Shown here: positions 57,937 to 64,000 of the stretch, piece after piece
How the letters are laid out: each line of letters begins with the position of its first letter
How positions within the stretch are numbered: the first letter of the stretch is position 1
Assembly (NCBI RefSeq): GCF_029836165.1
Contig: NZ_JAOEBG010000024.1
Location: 26,683-90,682 of the forward strand
Source of the DNA: Pseudomonas sp. GD04091
GTDB lineage: Bacteria > Pseudomonadota > Gammaproteobacteria > Pseudomonadales > Pseudomonadaceae
DNA length: 64,000 nt
Direction: 5' to 3'
Program-made: the position numbers and the translations under genes
The notes under the pieces: generated by a model
The model's database searches: none
What the model was told of the DNA's origin: nothing
Seen by the model: the letters and a program-made list of their open reading frames with translations, nothing else

Positions 57937-58848
57937 TCAGGCCATGTCACTGATGGAAAATTCCTCGGCCAGATGATCGATCAACGACCGCACCGACGGC
58001 AGCAACCCCCGCCGCGACGGGAAGATCGCATGGACGATGCCGCAACGCGGATGCCAGCCTGGCACCATCTCCACCAACCGACCCGCCGCCAGGTCCTCGC
58101 GCACCGCCACCCTGGGCAGGTGCGCGATCCCCACGCCCGCTACCACGAAATGCCGCAGCGCGAACAGGTCGTCGGTGACCATCCGCGGTGTGTGCGGGAT
58201 CACCAGGCTGCGGCTCATGTCCTCGCCCTGGAACAGCTCCCACTGGTATTCACGCTGGGCGCCGCCCCAATGCACGCTGGGCAGCTCACTGAGCTGCTGC
58301 GGGTCAAAGCCTTTCGCAAGCTGTTCGCGGAACGACGGATGCCCGACCAGGCACTGGGTGCTGTTGCTCAGCACCTTCATCACCATGTCGGTGTTCTCCA
58401 GCGGCGGGAAGCGTACCCGCAGCGCCACGTCGAAGCCTTCGTGCAGCAGATCGACGCGGCGGTTGGTGCTCTCGATGAACAGCTCTACCTGCGGGTACTT
58501 GAGCATGTAGCGGGTCAGCATCGGCCCGACCCAGGAATTGAGCAGGGTGGTCGGGCAGCTGATGCGCACCAGCCCGCGTGGTTCGCTGCGGTTGCGTTCG
58601 ATGATCTCGGCGGCGCCCTCGGCCTCCACGCGCATGGCCAGGCAGCGGTTGTAGTAGGCCTGGCCGATCTCGGTCAGCGAGCAGTGCCGGCTGGTGCGGT
58701 GCAGCAGGCGTACGCCGAGGCGTTCCTCCAGGTCGGCGATGCGCCGGCTGAGCTTGGACTTGGGCATGTCCAGCGCCCGCCCGGCCGGGGCGAAGCCACC
58801 GTGCTCGACCACCTGGGTGAAGTAGTAGAGGGAGTTGAGGTCTTCCAA
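57937..58848 (-). CDS. LysR-family transcriptional regulator
   Basis: Protein of 303 residues of the DsdC/PtxR-like LysR group: N-terminal helix-turn-helix (about 5-62, YYFTQVVEHGGFAPAGRALDMPKSKLSRRIADLE) and substrate domain (about 92-295). It faces the amidohydrolase operon and may regulate it. Very similar in plan to regulators beside YcaC-type genes in Pseudomonas. Confidence 0.85.
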   Translation of the reverse strand: MEDLNSLYYFTQVVEHGGFAPAGRALDMPKSKLSRRIADLEERLGVRLLHRTSRHCSLTEIGQAYYNRCLAMRVEAEGAAEIIERNRSEPRGLVRISCPTTLLNSWVGPMLTRYMLKYPQVELFIESTNRRVDLLHEGFDVALRVRFPPLENTDMVMKVLSNSTQCLVGHPSFREQLAKGFDPQQLSELPSVHWGGAQREYQWELFQGEDMSRSLVIPHTPRMVTDDLFALRHFVVAGVGIAHLPRVAVREDLAAGRLVEMVPGWHPRCGIVHAIFPSRRGLLPSVRSLIDHLAEEFSISDMA

Positions 58849-58933
58849 GAGCGGTCTCCGCGACGGGGCAGGGGGTGGTTCGCAGTCTACCGGGTGGTGG
58901 GGCTGGAGGGCAGGGCGACAGCTTTGTGGCGCC

Positions 58934-59194
58934 TATGAGATCGAGCGCCGCCCGCGCGGCGCATCGCTGGCAAGCCGGCTCCCACATCTGTTTCGGGCCA
59001 GTTATGCCTGCGCCGCCGCGGCTGTACGCCTTGTTGGTACGACGCGGTTTCAGCGTGGGCACAACTGGCGTCCCACCTGTCTCAAGACATGCACCAAGGC
59101 GGACAGCGGTACCTTCACAGGACTCACTGGCCCGAAACAGATGTGGGAGCTGGCTTGCCAGCGATGCGCCGCGCGGGCGGCGCTCGATCTCATA
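58934..59194. repeat. 261-bp inverted-repeat structure with 69-bp arms
   Basis: The left arm (58934-59002, starting TATGAGATCGAGCGCC and ending GTTTCGGGCCAGT) is the reverse complement of the right arm (59126-59194) with one mismatch. The 123-bp centre is also partly mirrored about the same axis: CGCCTTG (59027-59033) with CAAGGCG (59095-59101), both centred on 59064. REP-like cores CGCTGGCAAGCCGGCTCCCAC lie in each arm. No open frame of note. Confidence 0.85.
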
Positions 59195-59246
59195 AGCGCT
59201 GCAAGGCCATCGGCAAGCACTTGGCGGCCCTCATGCGATCTGCTTC

Positions 59247-59531
59247 TCAGGACGACTCAATACCCACCAGCATTGCCTCCGTCAAACCTTCGGCCATCTC
59301 GATGCCATGCAGGCTGGCCCACAGCAGGCTCCTGCCGGTTTCATCCATATGCTCCAGCGCCTTGTAGCCGACGTTGTAGGCACTGCGCAGGTACTCGGCG
59401 ACATGTACCAAGGCGTCGTGGGCGTTGATGTTGGGGTTGACCGCGAACAGCGGTGGGTGGCCGGCGTCGCATTTGCCGAAGGGGTGGTGGCGGGTGTCGG
59501 GGAGGGGCGGGTCGGGGACGATCTTTTTCAT
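59247..59531 (-). CDS. DUF6124/DUF3077 family small protein
   Basis: Protein of 94 residues starting MKKIVPDPP with the family core FAVNPNINAHDALVHVAEYLRSAY and HGIEMAEGLTEAML. This is a Pseudomonas multi-copy family of unknown function. The predicted all-helical C-terminal part might form a small bundle. ATG 59531 follows TTAGAGGATCACTGCA. A 150-nt leader upstream can fold into competing stems (59549-59690), so expression may be controlled after transcription starts. Confidence 0.85.
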   Translation of the reverse strand: MKKIVPDPPLPDTRHHPFGKCDAGHPPLFAVNPNINAHDALVHVAEYLRSAYNVGYKALEHMDETGRSLLWASLHGIEMAEGLTEAMLVGIESS

Positions 59532-59538
59532 TGCAGTG

Positions 59539-59690
59539 ATCCTCTAAGGGTTGAACCGCAACCGTCCGTTTCCACGCAGAGGGTGGCAGCCGTACGCGGG
59601 GTGGAAACCGGTTAGAGGTCAACCCGGCAGGCCAGGCGGCCTCCCGCGCACAACTGCCATTGAAGGCAATAACCCTAACCGGATTTCCAC
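59539..59690 (-). promoter_or_regulatory. Candidate structured 5' leader of the DUF6124 gene
   Basis: Read on the minus strand: segment A (59690-59675, GTGGAAATCCGGTTAG) pairs with B (59615-59601, CTAACCGGTTTCCAC) in 15 bp with one bulge. B can instead pair with C (59575-59568, GTGGAAAC) in 8 bp. Small stems TTGCC/GGCA and AGGCC/GGCCT lie between A and B. A further hairpin GGTTG-CGGTT-CAACC (59563-59549) lies just before the ribosome site GAGGAT (59544-59539). Confidence 0.5.
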
Positions 59691-60040
59691 GTCCGATCGC
59701 TGAAGCGACAGCGACCGGGAGATCCTAGAGGGCATGATTTCCCCGGACAATCAGAAGGGTATCGACAGACTTTGTAGGGTATTTCTTGGGCTGTAGGCTG
59801 CACAGTAGGAAAGGCTTTCAGATCACGTAGGACATGGCTGAGCTCAGCAGATTCGAGTGTTTTTTGAACACGTTCCTTCGAGCTTGTCGGAAGCTTCTCG
59901 GTTGATCTGCTCTGCCGCTGTTGTATGGTTTCAGGCGAGCGCGAAACCAGTTGCTATCCAGTGGCGAGAACTGGCGTAGGAACCCCGTTGGTGGCTGGAT
60001 CATCAGCGTAGGGTGAGACCTCGATCTGCCGTTTGAACTG
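59691..60040. other. Intergenic region without a supported gene
   Basis: About 350 bp. Short open frames exist on both strands but none has a ribosome site or recognisable protein family. It contains a direct/inverted AT-richer stretch (59755-59800) that may hold the promoter of the DUF6124 gene. Confidence 0.45.
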
Positions 60041-60191
60041 GGGGCCGCTTTGCGGCCCTTTCGCGACACAAGGCCGCTCCCACAGGGATAGCGATCTCCT
60101 TTAGGAGTAACTGTCTTGCTCAGGCCCCTCAATCTGGCGCGATCGCTGTGGGAGCGGCCTTGTGTCGCGAAAGGGCTGCGTAGCAGCCCCC
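60041..60191. repeat. Paired REP element (BIME)
   Basis: GGGGGCCGCTTTGCGGCCCTTTCGCGACACAAGGCCGCTCCCACAGGG and its mirrored copy CTGTGGGAGCGGCCTTGTGTCGCGAAAGGGCTGCGTAGCAGCCCCC flank a 50-bp linker. Confidence 0.85.
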
Positions 60192-60216
60192 AAGATTCCA
60201 AGGTGAAGTGACAACC

Positions 60217-60495
60217 ATGCACAACCCACCCCACCCCGGCGAAGCCCTGCGCGAAGACGTCCTGCCCGCCATCGGCATGAACGTCTCTTCCCTGGCCCGC
60301 CACCTGGGCTATTCACGTGGTCAGTTATCCACAGTGCTCAACGGCCACGCAGCCATTTCAGCCGACCTAGCCTATCGCCTTGAACTGGCCGGTCTTGGCA
60401 GTGCCCGTCAGTACCTGGCCGAGCAGGCGGCCTACGACCTGTGGCAGGCCGCGCACCGCGAGCATCCACCCATCGAGCGGCTGGCGTTCGCCTGA
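60217..60495 (+). CDS. HigA-family antitoxin-like regulator, no toxin partner seen
   Basis: Protein of 92 residues with the HigA pattern NPPHPGEALREDVLPAIGMNVSSLARHLGYSRGQLSTVLNG (Xre-type helix-turn-helix, about residues 18-60) and LAYRLELAG. HigA normally neutralises the RNase HigB, encoded just upstream; here only a REP element lies upstream and a convergent antiporter gene 3 nt downstream, so it looks like an orphan. ATG 60217 chosen; GTG 60208 is an alternative. Confidence 0.82.
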   Translation: MHNPPHPGEALREDVLPAIGMNVSSLARHLGYSRGQLSTVLNGHAAISADLAYRLELAGLGSARQYLAEQAAYDLWQAAHREHPPIERLAFA

Positions 60496-60498
60496 GCC

Positions 60499-62286
60499 TC
60501 AATCCTCATCCGACGCAAACAACCGCTCCAGCTCCACCCGCGCCTCCTTGGCCGTCTGCATCACCTTGGCCCGGTCGTCGCGCACCTGCCCCTGGGCCTC
60601 CAGCACCTGCTCGTCATGCTCGGTGAACCGGGCGATGCGATCCGCCGCCTGGGCTTCCGTCAGCCCCAGCCCGACCAGCGCCCGCCGGCTCATCTCCAGG
60701 CTGGAATGGAACGTCTCGCGAATCGGCTCGGCGCCCACGTCCACCAGCTTGTGCACGTGCTGGCGGTTGCGTGCCCGGGCGATGACCTTCAGGTGCGGGT
60801 ACAGGCGCTTGATCCGTTCCGCCGTGCGGGTGGCGGCCTCGGGGTCGTCGATGGTGATGATCACGTACTCGGCTTCGCCGACCTTGGCCGCATGCAGCAC
60901 CTCTGTGCGCGACGGGTCGCCGTAGAACACCGGGACCTGCTCGAACATGCGGGTCATCTCGATGGTGTCCACCGAGGTTTCCAGGGCGATGAAGGGGATC
61001 TTCTGCGCCCGCAGGATGCGCGCGACGATCTGGCCCATGCGGCCCATGCCGACGATCACCACCCGTGGCGTGCCGGCGTCGATCTGCTTGTACTGCTCGG
61101 GCACTTCACGGGCGGGCTGCGGGCGCTTGAGCGCGCGTGCGCAGCCAATCATCAGCAGCGGGGTGAGGGCCATCGACAGGGTGATGGTCATCAGCAGCAG
61201 GTCGTAGGTCAGGGTGTCGAACAGGCCCTGGTCCTTGCCCAGCTTGAATACCACGAAGGCGAACTCGCCACCGGCCGCCAGCACCATGCCCATGCGCAGC
61301 GCGCTGGCGCTGTTGAGGCCCCCGGCGAGGCGGCCGACGCCGATCAGCAGCACCAGCTTCACCGCGATCAGCAGCATGGTCATGCCCAGCAGCACCAGCG
61401 GCATCTCCAGCAGCAGGCGCAGGTTGGCGCCCATGCCGACGCTGATGAAGAACAGCCCCAGCAGCAAACCCTTGAACGGTTCGATCTGCGATTCCAGCTC
61501 GTGGCGGTATTCGGAGTCGGCCAGCAACAGACCGGCGAGGAAGGCGCCCAGAGCCATGGAAATACCGGCTTCCTCCATCAACCAGGCGGTGCCGATCACC
61601 ACCAGCAGCGCGGTGGCGGTGGACACCTCCGGCAGGCCGGTGCGGGCCACGATGCGAAACAGCGGGCGCAGCAGGTAGCGGCCGCCGACGATGACGATGG
61701 CGATGCTGGCGAACACCCTCAAGCCATGTTCGAGGCTGTCGCCGTGGCTGGTGTCCGGGCCGCTGGCGGCCAACAGCGGCACCAGGGCGATCAGCGGGAT
61801 CGCGGCGATGTCCTGGAACAGCAGGATGGCGAAGGCCAGGCGACCATGGGGCGCATTGAGCTGCTTGCTCTCGGCCAGGCTCTGCAGGCCCAGGGCGGTG
61901 GGCGACAGCGCCAGGCCCAGGCCGAGGACGATGGCCGCCGGCAGGCTCTGGCTGAAACCGAACAGGGCGATGGCGCCGAGCGCCGCGCCGGTCAGGACCA
62001 CCTGCGCGGCGCCGACACCGAACACCGACTTGCGCATCAACCACAGGCGCCGGGGAGACAGCTCCAGGCCGATGATGAACAGCAGCAACACCACGCCCAG
62101 CTCGGAGATGTGCGCGACGCTTTCGGTGTCGCGGATCAGGCCCAGGGCCTGCGGGCCGATGGCCACGCCGGCCAGCAGATAGCCGAGTACGGCGCCCAGC
62201 TGCAGGCGCTTGGCCAGAGGCACGGCGACCACGGCGGCGAGGAGGAAGATGACGGCGGTCTGTAGAAGGCTGCCTTCGTGTGGCAT
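60499..62286 (-). CDS. Kef-type CPA2 cation:proton antiporter with TrkA-N domain
   Basis: Inner-membrane protein of 595 residues. An N-terminal Na/H-exchanger domain of about 12 helices (1-385, with LLLFIIGLELSPRRLW, LSPTALGLQSLAESK, ILLFQDIAAIPLI) is followed by a cytosolic TrkA-N domain (about 402-520, VVIVGMGRMGQIVARIL) and a charged helical tail. It matches KefB/KefC-like glutathione-gated K+ efflux or the YbaL branch. ATG 62286 has AAGGAG upstream. An accessory KefF/G gene is not adjacent. Confidence 0.88.
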   Translation of the reverse strand: MPHEGSLLQTAVIFLLAAVVAVPLAKRLQLGAVLGYLLAGVAIGPQALGLIRDTESVAHISELGVVLLLFIIGLELSPRRLWLMRKSVFGVGAAQVVLTGAALGAIALFGFSQSLPAAIVLGLGLALSPTALGLQSLAESKQLNAPHGRLAFAILLFQDIAAIPLIALVPLLAASGPDTSHGDSLEHGLRVFASIAIVIVGGRYLLRPLFRIVARTGLPEVSTATALLVVIGTAWLMEEAGISMALGAFLAGLLLADSEYRHELESQIEPFKGLLLGLFFISVGMGANLRLLLEMPLVLLGMTMLLIAVKLVLLIGVGRLAGGLNSASALRMGMVLAAGGEFAFVVFKLGKDQGLFDTLTYDLLLMTITLSMALTPLLMIGCARALKRPQPAREVPEQYKQIDAGTPRVVIVGMGRMGQIVARILRAQKIPFIALETSVDTIEMTRMFEQVPVFYGDPSRTEVLHAAKVGEAEYVIITIDDPEAATRTAERIKRLYPHLKVIARARNRQHVHKLVDVGAEPIRETFHSSLEMSRRALVGLGLTEAQAADRIARFTEHDEQVLEAQGQVRDDRAKVMQTAKEARVELERLFASDED

Positions 62287-62479
62287 TGCTCGGACTCCTT
62301 GAACTGCGGGCGGCAGCGCTTGATGCAACAGCTTATGCCATCGATGAAAGAGGCGGGCATTTTCGGGTGGAGAGGGAAACAGGACAATCCTGGGCCTGCG
62401 GGAAGCATCGTTCTGAAAGTGGGACCTTTGCTGAATCAATCGCGGGGCAAGTCGTGCCGCCGCGATGGCGATCGACCAC

Positions 62480-63496
62480 TTATTGCAGATGGGTTCTCAG
62501 TGCCTGTGCCGCCTGGTCCATCGCACTGCGCACGCTGGGCACGGTGCTCAGCACGTTGAGCAGGCCGTAGTCATGGATCAGGCCGTTGTAGCGCACGGCG
62601 GTCACCGGCACCCCGGCGGCGTCCAGTTTGCGGGCGTAGGCTTCGCCTTCATCGCGCAGCACGTCCATCTCGGCGGTCTGCACCAGGGCCGGCGGCAGGC
62701 CTTTCAACTGTTCCAGGCTGGCGCGCAGCGGCGAGGCGTGGATGTCGTCGCGCTGGCGCGGGTCGGTGGTGTAGTTGTTCCAGAACCACTGCATCATGTT
62801 GCGGGTCAGGAAGTGACCTTCGGCGAACTGGTTGTAGGACGCGTTGTTGAAGTTGGCGTCGGTCACCGGCCACAGCAGGGCCTGGAAGCGCAGCTTCGGC
62901 GTGCCGGCCTCCTTGGCCTTCAGTGCCACTACCGCGGCCATGTTGCCGCCGACGCTGTTGCCGGCCACCGCCAGGCGGCTGCCGTCCACGCCGATCGCCT
63001 GGCCATGCTCGGCGACCCAGCGGGTGGCGGCGTAGGCCTGGTTGATTGCGGTGGGGAACCTGGCTTCCGGCGATGGCGTGTAGTCGACGTACACTGCTGC
63101 GGCCCCGGAGCCCACCACCAGGTCACGGATCAGGCGTTCGTGGGTGGGGTAGTCGCCCAGCACCCAGCCGCCGCCGTGGAAGAACATGAACACTGGCAGT
63201 TCGCCCTTGGCGCCTTCGGGCCGCACCACGCGGATCTCCAGCGGCTGGCCGTCGGCCTGGATGGTCCGGCGTTCGACGCGGATCCCCGACAGGTCGACCT
63301 TCACTCCGGCCTGGGCGCCGCTCAATACCGCACGGGCGTCCTTGGGCGAGAGGGTTTCCAACGGCTTGCCACCCCCGGCGGCCAGGGCGTCGAGAAAGCC
63401 CTGGGTGGTGTGCTCGACGCCGGGGCTGCCGGCGGCGAAGGCGCTGTTCACGGCGAGGGTCAGCAGGCCGGCGGTCAGGGTGCGGGACAGTTTCAT
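62480..63496 (-). CDS. Exported HSL-type (GDXG) esterase/lipase
   Basis: Protein of 338 residues with signal peptide MKLSRTLTAGLLTLAVNSAFA (21 residues). Alpha/beta-hydrolase 3 features: oxyanion HGGGWVLGDY, nucleophile VAGNSVGGNMA, acid-containing TAEMDVLRDEG (Asp) and His in YNGLIHDYG. Likely a periplasmic carboxylesterase; substrate unknown. ATG 63496 has AAGGAGCTAGAAC upstream. It is 31 nt after the DUF2790 gene on the same strand. Confidence 0.88.
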   Translation of the reverse strand: MKLSRTLTAGLLTLAVNSAFAAGSPGVEHTTQGFLDALAAGGGKPLETLSPKDARAVLSGAQAGVKVDLSGIRVERRTIQADGQPLEIRVVRPEGAKGELPVFMFFHGGGWVLGDYPTHERLIRDLVVGSGAAAVYVDYTPSPEARFPTAINQAYAATRWVAEHGQAIGVDGSRLAVAGNSVGGNMAAVVALKAKEAGTPKLRFQALLWPVTDANFNNASYNQFAEGHFLTRNMMQWFWNNYTTDPRQRDDIHASPLRASLEQLKGLPPALVQTAEMDVLRDEGEAYARKLDAAGVPVTAVRYNGLIHDYGLLNVLSTVPSVRSAMDQAAQALRTHLQ

Positions 63497-63527
63497 GTTC
63501 TAGCTCCTTTGCGGGGCGAGCCGTGGC

Positions 63528-63779
63528 TCAGTTCTGGTTGGCGAGGACGGTGGGTTGTACGTAGCTCACGGCGCGCAGCTGGCCGCTGCTGTCGCGGTAG
63601 GTCAGGGTGGCGGTGCTGGTCTGGCCTTGGGTGCTGGTGGGGGCGTCGAGGCTGACGACCTTGGCGATGTCCAGGTCCATGCCGTAGCGGTACGGGGTGG
63701 CTTCGCTGGCGAAGCTGCTGACGCTGGTGCCGAGGGCCAGGGTGGTGACGGTGAGGGCGAAGGCTTTGCGAAGGGTCAT
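63528..63779 (-). CDS. DUF2790 small exported protein
   Basis: Predicted 83-residue periplasmic protein: signal peptide cut near SFA/SEAT (about residue 25), then the Pseudomonas DUF2790 core YRYGMDLDIAKVVSLDAP and ATLTYRDSSGQLRAVSYV. Function unknown; relatives are often metal- or copper-responsive. ATG 63779 has CGGAGAACGATC upstream. Probably co-transcribed with the esterase gene. Confidence 0.87.
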   Translation of the reverse strand: MTLRKAFALTVTTLALGTSVSSFASEATPYRYGMDLDIAKVVSLDAPTSTQGQTSTATLTYRDSSGQLRAVSYVQPTVLANQN

Positions 63780-63964
63780 GATCGTTCTCCGGGTTCTGCT
63801 GGGTGGGGTTGGTGACTGTTTGCTGCTTGAGCTGAATATTGCGCTCAAATATTTAGTGCACAAAATATATTTCCGCTATGACGGTGATTGAGTGCGTCTT
63901 GGCTAATTTCTGTAGGAGATCGCCCAGCCCTTTGGGCTGCGCTGTCGCGCACGGAACTGTCCCT

Positions 63965-64000
63965 CTGTGGGAGCGGCCTTGCGTCGCGAAAGGGGCGCGC
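63965..64000. repeat. REP element, cut by the window edge
   Basis: CTGTGGGAGCGGCCTTGCGTCGCGAAAGGGGCGCGC matches the left half of the REP family seen throughout the window; the element continues past the right edge. Confidence 0.7.

Noticed and set aside
59818..60303. 161-codon open frame on the minus strand between the DUF6124 and HigA genes
   Set aside because: Much of it is REP sequence and the rest has no family resemblance or ribosome site.
7190..64000. Repeated GC-rich palindromes as a possible CRISPR array
   Set aside because: Repeats are scattered singly or in mirrored pairs between genes, without regular spacers or cas genes; they are REP elements.

Overview
The window is chromosomal DNA from a gamma-proteobacterium of the genus Pseudomonas, most likely the P. 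putida group. The reasons are high GC content, the algB/kinB pair, the ptsP-rppH pair, the thyA-lgt pair, the amaA/amaB/hglS D-lysine cluster, a cadR/cadA pair, a DUF6124 (DUF3077) gene, a DUF2790 gene, and many P. putida-type REP palindromes between genes. Assignment is by recognition of gene families and context only; no database was searched. There is no phage, insertion sequence, CRISPR array, tRNA or rRNA gene that I can support.

Layout. 1-5.1 kb: envelope-stress regulators kinB (cut by the left edge) and algB, followed on the other strand by a BON-domain periplasmic protein and a small-protein/DUF1328/Ivy lysozyme-inhibitor operon. Each of these two downstream units has a near-consensus sigma-54 promoter. 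5.1-8.6 kb: gltP with a long regulatory region carrying AauR-type boxes, then an SpmA/SpmB-type membrane protein. 8.6-12 kb: an MCE (Mla-like) lipid transport operon of permease with STAS, ATPase, MCE protein and lipoprotein. 12.1-15.5 kb: folA and a DUF2868/DUF3482 membrane protein and GTPase pair. 15.5-21 kb: an aminoethylphosphonate-type ABC transporter with a PhnZ-like HD-domain protein and a LysR regulator. 21.2-24 kb: cadA/cadR. 24-27.6 kb: thyA, lgt and a TauE-type permease, with an NRDE protein divergent. 27.6-33.5 kb: rppH-ptsP, a DUF2269 protein, ilvA and rpiA. 33.6-39.2 kb: two SdiA-regulated-domain proteins, FAH hydrolase, a D-2-hydroxyglutarate dehydrogenase-type enzyme and serA. 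39.2-47 kb: miscellaneous small enzymes and envelope proteins ending in a penicillin-acylase family protein. 47-52.7 kb: lysine catabolism (hglS, LysR, amaB, amaA). 52.8-58.9 kb: an MscS channel with a cyclic-nucleotide domain, YcaC-type hydrolase, ABM-domain membrane protein, Tat-exported amidohydrolase, and LysR. 58.9-64 kb: a 261-bp inverted-repeat structure, DUF6124 gene with a structured leader, an orphan HigA-like regulator, a Kef-type antiporter, an exported esterase and a DUF2790 protein.

How the genes work together. AlgB keeps the GAFTGA loop needed to contact sigma-54, and the two sigma-54 promoters next to its gene make a local regulon plausible. HglS makes D-2-hydroxyglutarate from lysine-derived 2-oxoadipate, SerA can make the same compound as a side product of serine synthesis, and the FAD enzyme beside serA would reoxidise it. 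The phosphonate locus imports a substrate but shows only the second (PhnZ-like) enzyme of the oxidative route. The most interesting non-coding signals are the sigma-54/IHF/UAS arrangement at 3.9-4.05 kb, the AauR boxes upstream of gltP, the 261-bp near-palindrome at 58.9-59.2 kb, and the leader of the DUF6124 gene, which can form mutually exclusive stems.
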